A stretch of 64,000 nt of DNA from Mangifera indica (taxonomy: Eukaryota > Streptophyta > Magnoliopsida > Sapindales > Anacardiaceae), in assembly GCF_011075055.1 (NCBI RefSeq), contig NC_058143.1, forward strand, positions 11,671,057 through 11,735,056, in the 5' to 3' direction. The notes under the pieces are model-generated. The model was not told the origin of the DNA. It did not search any database and worked only from the letters and a program-made list of their open reading frames with translations. The translations under genes and the position numbers were made by a program. Shown one piece after another: positions 1-9,890 of this stretch; position 1 is the stretch's first letter; each line of letters begins with the position of its first letter.

Positions 1-124
1 TGTTTCGATTATTTGTAACGACGTACTAATCAAGGCTCTTCGAGGGATCGATCCCTACTTTCCTTTACTACACTTTTGTTACAGGAATTTAGGATTTAAT
101 TTGGGTGTCAACGACAGCACGTAC
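1..124. other. Unassigned window edge
   Basis: No gene or repeat recognised. The similarity of this block to the block at 48.87 kb stops at about position 125, so these bases lie outside the 12-kb duplication. Confidence 0.4.
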
Positions 125-588
125 CACTAATCATTTTCCTTTAGACCAAGTTTTAAAAAATAAACATTTTTCCTTTAGGGTTTAGTTTTCAAACTTTGCC
201 GCCAGCTCCAACAACCTTTCCCTCTTGACACTTTCTCTCTCTTTGATGATCTCTCCCCTCTCACCTAGACCTTTAATCGGCATCAATTGAAGCTGGAAAG
301 ACAAATATCTCATCTTTGTTTAGGAGAGGCTACGTTTGAAAACTAAACTCTAGTGGGGGAAATGTAATTCTTTAAAACTTGGCCTAGGGGGAAATGGTTA
401 GTTTTTAGGAATGGGGGGGGGGGGGAGATAAAATTTAAGTTTATTTTTAATATTACAAATGAAATGACGATTTTGTCTTTAAAACTGACCAACTTAACTG
501 TCTATAGGTGGGTAAATAAGATTTTCAAAGTTAAGAGGTGAGAATTTGGGAAAATAATATACTTTAGGTGGGAATAAGTCCTTTGGCC
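125..588. mobile_element. Truncated Mutator-like (GGCC-end) element
   Basis: The right end reads ...GGTGGGAATAAGTCCTTTGGCC (ends 588) and matches the right end of the complete element at 48711-49342. The left terminal repeat is missing: the match starts near position 125, inside the element. It is non-autonomous, with no transposase frame. The flank after 588 (TTCTACTAA) equals the right target-site copy of the complete element, so both descend from one insertion carried in the A/C block duplication. Confidence 0.65.
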
Positions 589-1067
589 TTCTACTAACTA
601 TAAGTTTGATTATGACCTTTCTTTAGCGAGTGAGAATCTCAACTATAGGAACATTCAAGTGAGATTGCAAAAAATCTCCACTTCCAGGTGTTTATATTTG
701 TAAATTGTTTATATATTACTAATTCTTTTTATGAATGTTGAACTATATCAATTTTTTCCTGGGTTAAATGAACTGAATTCTCATATTTTTTCTATTGAAA
801 GAGTTGAAAATTTCAGATTTTTCTATGCAAGGAGCTAAACTTTTAGTATTTTCAATAAAAGATATTGAATAAACACAATTTATATTGTTTGTTTTGTTTT
901 GTCTTGTCTTGTTTTATAAGTTAAATGATTAATTTGATATCTTTAATAAATAATAGTGAAAATTTAGTATCTTAAATGGGAAAATATAAGAGTTTGACCA
1001 TTTTTGTGAAAAAATTATAAAAGTTTGGTCTTTTCAATTGACAAAATATAATAATTTGATTCGTACA

Positions 1068-1101
<34 letters not shown>

Positions 1102-2560
1102 AAAGGTTGCACGAGTGGGGCTGATGACCCCAATGTTCTATCAACTTATTAATATTAATCACTTTGTTTTTAAAACAAAACAAAATACTAATTGTATATG
1201 TTCAATAACTTCAATAAGATATATTAAAGTTGAGTCATTTTAATATGAAAATTTGATTGTTCGATTTTTTCAACGGGAAAATATAATATTTCACTGATTT
1301 CAATAAAAAAAATGACACATTGATACTTACAAATATTGCAATAAAATTATATATACCCAATTATAAAAATCTAATTACTCAAAATGACGTATTATCATAT
1401 GATAAAATAATTTTAAATTAATAATAAAATATTAATCAATCATTCCAATTGAATACTTAAAAAAATATTCGAAAATGGGTGCACATAATAATACTTGAAA
1501 TATTATTATCACTATATTTATTTAATTTTGTTAAAGTTTTATTAACATAGTATACAATACTAAAACTCCTTTTTCTAAGACAATTTAAAACAATTTTTTT
1601 AAGCTTAACCGACCTTTCATTAACTCTTTTTTTTTGTTTTTTTTTTAATTTTTGTCTCCATCTACGGGAAGCTTTTGAACGAGGAGTCCAGATAAGCAGC
1701 AAATCTTACACATTTCTCGTTGTAAGATTTGTCTTTTATTATAACATAACGCAGTTTTGGGCAAATCCGAATAACTTTTTATCTTTTATCTTATACATAT
1801 GCTTTCAGTTCGTACTATATTGATATCATACTATTTTGCTTGGTATAATTAGAATCAGTGACCATTTTATTTATAAGGCAGGATGCATAAGGATTTTTAA
1901 TTTATTTACAGCCTTTGCTTTACTAACAGATTTGTGTTCACTGTCTCACATACATGCAAAATGAGTTATAACATCTTTTCCCAATGAATATGTATTTTTT
2001 ACCTTTATCTTTATCGATGATTGGACATAAAAACTAATCAATTATTAAGACATTGTACGTTTTACATACACAGTTTATCATAATTTAGTTTTTACAGTTT
2101 GCAAATTTAACAATTCATTGGCTATTAAATCGGTTTTGTCTTAATTACCCTAAACAATGAGAGGACACTAATTAATACATATTCAACATCTCTATTGTGT
2201 TTTATCAATATAAGATTTGTCTTGTAATATTATAACAAAACTCCATTTTAAATAAATTCAAATAATTATTTATTTCTAATTAATTTGATTATAAATTATC
2301 AATCATATGTTATCTTTATTATACTTTCATTGTTATGAAATAAGAATAAATTTTTATCTTTATTTTATTCTTGTTGTTTGTACCATGAACTTTATCAATT
2401 ATTTAAGCATCGCTATGAAATAAGAATAAAATTTTATTTTTATTATATTCTTGTTGTTTGTACTATAAACTTTATCAATTATTTAAACAAAATAAAGATA
2501 CCCTTTCATCTTCATTTACAAGGCTTTTTTTTTTTGTCATAAGTATCATTGGCAAGGATT
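589..2560. repeat. AT-rich upstream repeat of block A
   Basis: There is no gene. The region is AT-rich and matches 49343-51258 almost line for line. It holds a TG/TA microsatellite (about 1070-1100) and motifs that recur through the window: GATTTGTCTTG, TTATCTTTATTATACTTTC and TTTGTGTTCACT. It is old duplicated flank of the ankyrin-PGG genes, broken up by small insertions. Confidence 0.6.
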
Positions 2561-2563
2561 CCC

Positions 2564-2575
2564 TATATATAAAAG
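2564..2575 (+). promoter_or_regulatory. Orphan TATA box (ankyrin-PGG promoter type)
   Basis: TATATATAAAAG is followed by GCACACAACACAT and AGAGAGCACTACTTATAATTC, the same arrangement as upstream of genes A, B and C. Here it leads only to the ankyrin fragment at 2643, so it looks like a promoter left behind by a deleted copy. Confidence 0.5.
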
Positions 2576-2642
2576 CACACAACACATCGTTAATTATATT
2601 ATAGAGAGCACTACTTATAATTCTTACTCTCTTAAAGTTTGA

Positions 2643-2740
2643 GGTATGGCTATTTAGAACAGAATGACTACGGGAACACAACTCTTCATGAGGCTGCAGC
2701 CAATGCGAACCTGGAGGTCGTACAGGCCTTGGTCAATCAT
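2643..2740 (+). pseudogene. Ankyrin exon-1 fragment of an ANK-PGG gene
   Basis: About 98 bp translate to YGYLEQNDYGNTTLHEAAAN and continue through LEVVQALVNH, the first strong ankyrin repeat of exon 1 in genes A-C (there NTPLHEAA-NGNLEAVEALV). Nothing else of the gene is present on either side: upstream is the 5' leader type sequence and downstream is AT-rich repeat. The same fragment lies at 51339-51436, so it predates the A/C block duplication. Confidence 0.75.
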
Positions 2741-3721
2741 ATATGCTTTTTCCATATAAGATTTATCTTTGATTATAACATAACCCAGTTTTAAATAAAT
2801 AAGAATAACTATTTATTTTTAATTTATTTAATTATAAGTTACTAATAATCTTTTATCTTTATTATACTTTCATCATCTTTTATTTTATACATATACTTTC
2901 AATTTGTTTTTTATAAGACCACTTTGTTTATAAGACACGACATATAAAGATCTTTAATATATATACACATTATTTATTTATAGCCTTTGTTTTACTTATA
3001 TGTTTGTGTTCACTATCTCACATACATGGAAAATGAGTTATAATGTCTTTCACAATAAATATGTATCTTTTACCTTTATCTTTATCAATGACTAAACATA
3101 TATACCAGTCCATTGCTAAGATATTATAGATTTTACACAAACAATTCATTATAATTTAGTTTTTATGGTTTGCAAATTTAACAACTCACAAACTATTAAA
3201 TTAGTCTTGTCTTAGTTACCCCAAACAATGAGGAAATACTAATTAATACATGTCTAATATCTTTTTCATGTTTTATCATTGCAAAGATTTGTCTTGAAAT
3301 ATCATAACATGACTCCATTTTCAATAAATTCAAATAACTGTTTATTTTTAATTAATTTGATTATAAATTATCAATCATATTCTATTTTATTATACTTTCA
3401 TCATTATGAAATAAGAATAAACTTTTATTTGTTGTAAATATAATAAAAAGTTATGAGTAAAAGATATTATAATTAAATTAAACTTTAAGTAGAAAAAGAT
3501 AAATGAAGTTGATGTAAGTAGAATAAAAATGAAAAGCGGAACTTGGGAGGCTTTAATGAAAATCTTATTAGGTGTGTGCATGTTACAAATGAAGAGAGGG
3601 GGGTGTATTTATAGAAACTCTTGCCGCCCCTCCAGTCAATGAGATACAGTAATTTTCCAAGGCCATTTAATGCAGGCCACCCAAAGTCAATATTGCCTGC
3701 CCAAATGGCTGACTTCTTTGC
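2741..3721. repeat. AT-rich duplicated spacer
   Basis: No gene. It matches 51437-52454 and repeats the motifs of 1741-2520 in diverged form, so it is itself an internal duplication of the upstream flank. Confidence 0.5.
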
Positions 3722-4417
3722 AACCAAAGTACTATTTCCCAATCAAAGTACCTTATTTTCTCTCCCTTAATTTTAAAAATTTTTTGTACTCATTAATTAA
3801 TTATTAAAATTAACAATTTTAAGGATAAAATTATTATTTTATCTATAATATTAAAAAATAAACTTAAATTTGATTTTATTTTTCTCTCTGAATCTTAAAA
3901 ATTAATAATTTTTTCTAATCTAAGTTTTTAAAAACAGTATTTTTTCTCTTAAAGTTTTTAATTTTTTATATTCAATTTTTCGGGAACATCTCTTCCTCTC
4001 CAATGACCTCAAGGCAATGTCTCTTCCTCTTCGGTGCACCTCCTTCCAATGGTCCTCTTCGATGTCGTTGTCAAGGAAGACGAGTCTCGTCTTCGTTCAG
4101 AGACGAAGACGTTGAGGAGGATCGCAGCAAGGAAATTGCATCGGAGAGGAAGAGATGTCGTTTGGAGGTCACCGGAGAGGAAGAGAAATAATTGAAAAAT
4201 TGAATTTAAAAAATTGAAAATCTTAGGGGGAAAATACTGTTTTTAAAAATTTAGATTGAAAAAAAATTATTAGTTTGTAAGGTTTAGGGAGGAAATGATA
4301 TAATTAACTGATTCAGTTAATTTTAATTACTCATAAATAAGTAAATAATATTTTTATAATTAACGGGAAAAATTTTGAAAAAACAATATATTTTGGGTGA
4401 GATATAGTCCTTTGGCC
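3722..4417. mobile_element. Mutator-like non-autonomous element, 696 bp
   Basis: The left end AACCAAAGTACTATTTCCCA and the right end TGAGATATAGTCCTTTGGCC are imperfect inverted repeats. The flanks are 9-bp near-duplicates: CTTCTTTGC (3713-3721) and TTTCTTTGC (4418-4426). A 9-bp duplication is typical of Mutator-like elements. The interior has a GC-richer patch (about 4000-4190) but no convincing protein. The orthologous insertion in block C is 52455-53150. Confidence 0.7.
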
Positions 4418-4522
4418 TTTCTTTGCTGGGTGGGAAAATTATATTCACATGTGGGAAGCGAGCGAATCATTTACTGCATTCCCACCAAACATGACTTTGT
4501 GGTACATTTAACATTACCCTTA

Positions 4523-5004
4523 GGGGGCGTTTGGTTTGGGTAATGTTTGATTACTAAAATAGAAAGATTACCTTGAAAATAGATTACTTAAAAGATTACT
4601 GGGTATAAATGATTACTATGTTTGATAAAATTTGATAGGTATAAATAATTATTGTGTTTGGTTAAAGGTAATAAAAGATTACTAGTAAATTATTTTATTT
4701 AAATGTCTTTAAATATAATTATTTTTAAATATTTTTTATATTATTTATCATATTAATTAAAAATAAATTTATTTTTATCTCAAAAAATTAATAAATAATA
4801 ATTTTTCTATAATAAACTCAAGATTACCCCAGTAATCTTTAAATACCTAAGGTGAAGGTGGTAATCAGATTACCACCTATATTACCTGCCACGTCAGCAT
4901 TGGTAATAGAAAATTACTGTAATCTTTTATTACTGACAAACCAAACAAGGGAATAAAAGATAGATTACCAAGGTAATCTATCTTACCGCCAACCAAACGC
5001 ACCC
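4523..5004. mobile_element. Tourist-like (PIF/Harbinger) MITE, 482 bp
   Basis: It starts GGGGGCGTTTGGTTTGGG and ends CCAACCAAACGCACCC, which are inverted repeats. It is flanked by the direct repeat TTA (4520-4522 and 5005-5007). The paralogous position in block C (53253-53255) has a single TTA and no insert, so the ends are exact and the insertion postdates the A/C duplication. There is no transposase frame. Confidence 0.88.
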
Positions 5005-5116
5005 TTATTATATTCTTGTTGTCTGTGCGAATCAACTTTGCTGATTATTTAAGCAAAGAAAGGATACCTTTTTTTTTTTTTTTTTGGTTAAGTATCATTC
5101 ACAAGGATTTTCTGCA

Positions 5117-5124
5117 TATAAAAG
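5117..5124 (+). promoter_or_regulatory. Predicted TATA box of gene A
   Basis: TATAAAAG follows GGATTTTCTGCA and precedes CCCACAACACAT and GAGCATTACTTATAG, the conserved promoter layout of this family (compare 19254 and 53365). The start codon is 1.2 kb downstream, so the 5' leader probably contains an intron, or transcription starts from a nearer unseen promoter. Confidence 0.5.
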
Positions 5125-5546
5125 CCCACAACACATATTTTAAAGAGCATTACTTATAGTTCTTACTCTCTTTACTATAAGTTTGATTAAGATATTTCTT
5201 TAATAGGTGAAACACTTCAACAATTGGAGCATTCAAGTGAGATCACAAAACTCTTCACTTCATATTTGCAACTTGTTAATATATTATTAATTCTTTTTAT
5301 GAATATATCAAATTATATATTTTTTAATTTATGAAATTGAATCTTTAGATTTTTTTGATAGAAAAGACTAAATTTTTAATATTTTTGATTACATTTATCA
5401 AACAAACAAACATAATTAATATTGTTTATTATATTTTAAAAGTAAGAATATTAGTTTGATACTTGAAATAAAAAATAATAAAGTTTAGTTTCTCCCTTAA
5501 AAAATAACTAGAAGTCACATTGGTATTGCTTTTTTTTTTTTAATGG

Positions 5547-5624
<78 letters not shown>

Positions 5625-6348
5625 ATGTAAAAAGCTACACATTGGTGTTGCCTTTTCTTTTCAAACATTAAAGCACTAAAAAGAGGCATGTAGATGAGTG
5701 TATATATATAGATGAGAATGTATATAATTATAGGATAACGCTATTTAGAGGTATTCAACAACAATATACCAAATTATATTTTTTTTTATTAAAAAACTAA
5801 ACTTTTAAATTTTATTATTTAAATTATCAAATTTTATTATTAAAATAATTAAATTTCATTATTTTTTTAATTAATGATACCAAATTAATCACTTTGTTTT
5901 TAAAACAAACCAAAATAAATAATACTAATTATGTTTATTTGATATCTTTATTAAGATATACGTAAAGTTTAATTATTTTAATAGAAAAATATGAATATTC
6001 AATTTTTTTAATAAAAAATATAAGATTTCTGTTATTTCAATAAAAAAATTAATAGGTCAATACTTATTATAATAAAACTATATATATCAAATTTTAAATA
6101 TCTAATTGAGTATCCAAATAATTATTATTATGAGACTGTATGATTTTATATTGAGAATAAAATCACATATGATTAAATAATCAAAGTTGGGTTATTATAT
6201 TTATATTTATTTAATTTTGCTATAATTTTTAATAACATAGCGTGCAATACTAAGATTATTTTTTCTAAGACGTTATTTAAAACGATTTTTTTTAAGCTCA
6301 ATCGATCTTTCATTAATTTCTTTTTTTGTCTGCATCTACGGGAAGCAA
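5125..6348 (+). other. 5' leader / upstream region of gene A
   Basis: There is no protein gene. The region is AT-rich with a TG repeat followed by a long TA repeat (5546-5622). It is collinear with 53373-54583 upstream of gene C. Conserved blocks close to the start codon (TTTAAGCTCAA, CTTTCATTAA, CATCTACGGGAAGCAAATG) are shared by A, B and C and suggest transcribed leader. Confidence 0.45.
5546..5622. repeat. (TG)n(TA)n microsatellite
   Basis: About 17 bases of alternating TG are followed by nearly 60 bases of alternating TA. The same microsatellite sits at the same place upstream of gene C (53796-53865), with a different TG part. Confidence 0.9.
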
Positions 6349-8753
6349 ATGAGCAGAGGAAACGAGTTGGGCAGTGAAAGTGCTTTGCCTGGGCCTTATT
6401 GGGCAGCCCTGAACGATGATTGGGAATCTCTGAAGGACTTCTACATGACAAATGTTAATTCGCTATCACTTCCTGTAACGGCCTCAAAGGACAATGGCTT
6501 TCACTTGGCAGTGTTCAGCAAAAGCAAAGAACCGCTTCAATCTTTACTTGGAATTTCCAAAGAACATTCTATGGTAAGGTATGGCTATTTAGAAAAAAAT
6601 AGCTACGGGAACACGCCTCTTCATGAGGCTGCATTAAATGGGAACCTGGAGGCTGTAGAGGCTTTGGTCACTCATCATCGCAGGCTCATCGCGGAAGATA
6701 TTGAAGATTCAACTGAGGAAGAGCTCCAAGAGGCTGTGAATGGGGATGGCGAAACCCCGCTTTTTCTTGCTGCTGCATTTGGGAGAAAAAAAGTGGTGAA
6801 GTTTTTAGCTGAAAAATCATTAAAAGAAGAATATTCTAAGCTTAAAAATATTCACCGCCAAAACATACGCTCCATCAAGGTAAAGCCCAAACCTAAAGCC
6901 TCCAATGAGCTGCCTGGTGCCATCCAGGGTGAAATAACATCAGAGCCAGAGCCTGGTGCCATCAAAGAAGAAACATTCATACAAAAGCCTAATGCCTCCA
7001 TTCTGGACGTTGCCATCATAGGCCACCATTTTGGTCTCTATCTCTACTCGCCTAGCTTCTTTACCTTTGCTTTGAAATGAAATATATATTCAACTGATAT
7101 TTGATGTGCTTTCTTTTCAAATTTTCTCAGACTCGGCTCTATATTTACTGAATCTGGATGAATCGTTAGCAGCACTCAAAAGCCCAGATGGCCGGACCTC
7201 TCTTCACCTACTAGCAGCCATGCCTTCAGCTTTCGAAAGTGGATATCAATGGGGCACATGGATCCACAGAGTCATATATTCCTGTAAGTATATTTTTCAC
7301 CTTTCCATAATTCTATTAAAGATAGTGTATGCATAAGGATATGTTAAAAGGACCTTTTGTATACATCTTATTCATTAATTCCTATAATTTATAGGCCTTC
7401 CAATCGGTGATGATGATGAAAAAGCTACTACAAAAATTTCCAAAGGTAAAAATTTTCTTTTGTTCGCTTGAGGGATATTCTACATAATTTCTCTCTTCAT
7501 CACTTTTTTTCATTGAGCACCTTCTTTTCTGCTAAACACGAACAGGGTGGCTTAAATTACTGGGCAAAATCTGTGCACTAGTAAGGAGTGACATCTTGGA
7601 AGAAAAGAGAAAGCATAAACTTGCTTTCAAACTAGCGGAGACACTGATAACAAAAGATTCTTCTTGGGATGATCCGTTTGATAAAGACCACTCTTCAAAA
7701 GGAGATTATAAGCCAATCCCGTTATTGCAGGCGACTGAAAAAGGAATAGTAGAAATTGTGAACAAGATACTAGAAATACGTCCCCAGCTGGTTGAGCATT
7801 GCAATGCTCATGATCAGAACATACTGCATGTGGCAATTAAGCACCGTCGACTTGAGATCTTCAATCATGTGAAAAATATGAAAAAGCCAATGACAAGGTT
7901 AGTCGGAAAGGTTGACACAAATGCCAACACCATTTTACACCATGCTGCAGACATGGAGCCAGAGACTGCAGAGCGTCACCCAGAAGGACCTGTATACCAA
8001 CTCCAGGAAGAGTTGAAGTGGTACAAAGTAAGCCCCCTAGCTCTTTCTTCTGCAAGATTTTTACCTAATAAACGTGTTTATATGTAAGTTATGTTTCTAT
8101 ATATGCAGCGTGTAGAGGAGATCGCGCCCCCCCACTACGTCATGTTTTGCAAAGAGAGATTCAATTCGGAGCACAATAAACTACTCGGGGAAGCACAGAT
8201 ATGGATAAAAGAAACTTCTGAGTCTTGCTCTGTAGTGGCTGTTCTCGTTGCTACAGTGGTCTTTGCAGCTGCGTACACTGTGCCTGGAGGTTCTAATGAA
8301 CAGGGGCATCCAGTTTTCCTCAACAGCGCTCTCTTCTTGCTTTTCACAGTCATGGACGTTCTTGGTTTGGCCTGCTCCTTAGCCTCCGTTGTAATGTTCT
8401 TGTCCATCCTCGTATCGCCTTATACGTATGAAGAATTCCACCACAAACTCCCCGGCAAACTCAGAATAGGCTTCACCTTGCTCTTCATTTCATTGACTAC
8501 AACAATGATTTCATTCGCAGCAACAATATTGCTCATAATTCGTTCGGAAAAGCCCAATCGGACCACCACTCTCATTTATACTGCTGCATTTCTTCCTGTC
8601 AGCATATTTGCACTCATGAGTTTTCCCATGTATCCTGAATTTGAGAAAACTTTGCTCCTGTTGTATCTTAGATTGTCTAAGAATTGGCGTGTCACAAAGT
8701 CTCCACCGCCCAAGAAGTCAGCTTCCAGACAGGGCAGACCAAGCAGCTCCTAA
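6349..8753 (+). CDS. Ankyrin-repeat PGG-domain membrane protein, gene A
   Basis: Five exons: 6349-7033, 7131-7283, 7395-7445, 7546-8027 and 8109-8753. All introns are GT-AG, and the joined frame is open for 671 aa. Ankyrin repeats lie at about aa 88-108 (NTPLHEAALNGNLEAVEALV), 135-155 (ETPLFLAAAFG), 250-262, 355-375 and 390-435. The C-terminal PGG domain has PGG at aa 516-518 and four hydrophobic helices (about 497-515, 532-558, 578-602, 610-632). This is the layout of ACD6/ITN1-type plant proteins: cytosolic ankyrin repeats and a four-helix membrane anchor, known from defence and salt/ROS signalling. The exon 1 donor (TTTTG/GTCTCT) is weak but gives the same joint in A, B and C. The start is the first in-frame ATG, conserved in B and C. 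Relative to B, exon 5 lacks a short TCEEL-containing segment, a deletion shared with C. Confidence 0.85.
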
Positions 8754-9325
8754 ACAAACCGAATCGCACACAAAGCAGCTTAAGAACGATGGTCAATTGT
8801 CTGAGGAGAGTGTTAACGATAATAAGCCGAAGCTCCCAGTCTGAGATTTATATTAGTTGAGGCTGATAACTGTACAAGATATTACAAACTAGTGTGACTC
8901 AAGTCAAGAGTGAGCGTCAAATAAGACAGTATCTTAGTCATATTCTGTTAAAATTTTAAGTCAAACAAGAGAATATTTTACTTTTTGTTCTGATAAAATT
9001 TTATGCAAGTAGTATGTGTTTTTTAAGAATATAAATTTAAAATATTTAAAGTATTTTTATCATATTTAATAACATGCTTATTTTCCAAGAACCAATTGTC
9101 TCTCCGTATACTAATTCATATCCTGCGACTCCAATTGAATTCATTATTAGAGGCTTGTATAATATCTCCATATGATACCACTTTCTATTCTCCAATAGAA
9201 TAATTAATTAACAGTACCAAATCAAATAATCATATTTCTGAGTTATTCAAACTCATGTATCATTCACAAATCTAAGAGAAGAGGATTGGTTTCCATCTAA
9301 GAGAACCAGAAAATTATGATAATAT
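8754..9325 (+). other. 3' flank of gene A
   Basis: It contains the former C-terminal tail read in another frame (to about 8842), a possible weak poly(A) signal GATAAA at 8992, and the conserved family 3' flank (ACATGCTTATTTTCCAA..., CAGTACCAAATCA, CATTCAAAC). No gene. Confidence 0.5.
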
Positions 9326-9797
9326 GGGGTCGTTTGGTTAGAGTCTTTTAAATATTACCTTAGTAATCTATTTTTTATTATTTACATTACAATAATAAAA
9401 TATTACAATAATATTTTATTACCAATACTGACGTTACATGTAATAATTACCACATTTACCATAGGGATTAAAAGATTATCAAAGTAATATTGATTTTATT
9501 ATATTTATATTATTATTTATTAATATTTTAAGACAAAAATAAATTTATTTTTAATTAATATAACAAATAATATAAAAAATATTTAAAAATATTTATATTA
9601 AAAGACATTTAAGTAAAATAATTTATCAGTACTCTTTTATTATCGTTAACCAAATAAATTAATTATTTATACCATCTATTTTTATCAAATTTTATCAAAC
9701 TTAATAATCATTTATATACAGTAATCTTCTCAATAATCTATCTTCAAGGTAATCTCTTTATTTTGGTAATAAAACATTATTTAAATCAAACGCCTCC
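9326..9797. mobile_element. Tourist-like MITE related to 4523-5004
   Basis: It begins GGGGTCGTTTGGTTAGAG and ends AAATCAAACGCCTCC. The inside matches the MITE at 4523 in reverse complement (GGTAATAAAA..., AGTAATCT). The same insertion is found behind gene C (57993-58462). The equivalent place behind gene B (about 22660) is uninterrupted. The flanking duplication is eroded. Confidence 0.75.
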
Positions 9798-9890
9798 TAC
9801 AAGTGAACTTATTAGGTAGGCTCATGGCGTCAAGAGAGAGCTCTCTTGATGAACAAAAACACAGTGCCTGCGTCTCCCCGGAAATATGAA

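Noticed and set aside
1080..1100. TA tracts as replication origin or matrix-attachment sites
   Set aside because: Plain microsatellites. Sequence alone gives no support for such a role.
4003..4191. 62-aa arginine-rich frame, and its counterpart at 52767-52979
   Set aside because: They lie inside a Mutator-like element, the reading frame is not conserved between the two copies, and no domain is seen.
8135..8407. Antisense frames over the PGG exons (also 21568, 47341, 63618)
   Set aside because: They mirror the conserved helix-coding sequence of the sense strand and have no splice partners.
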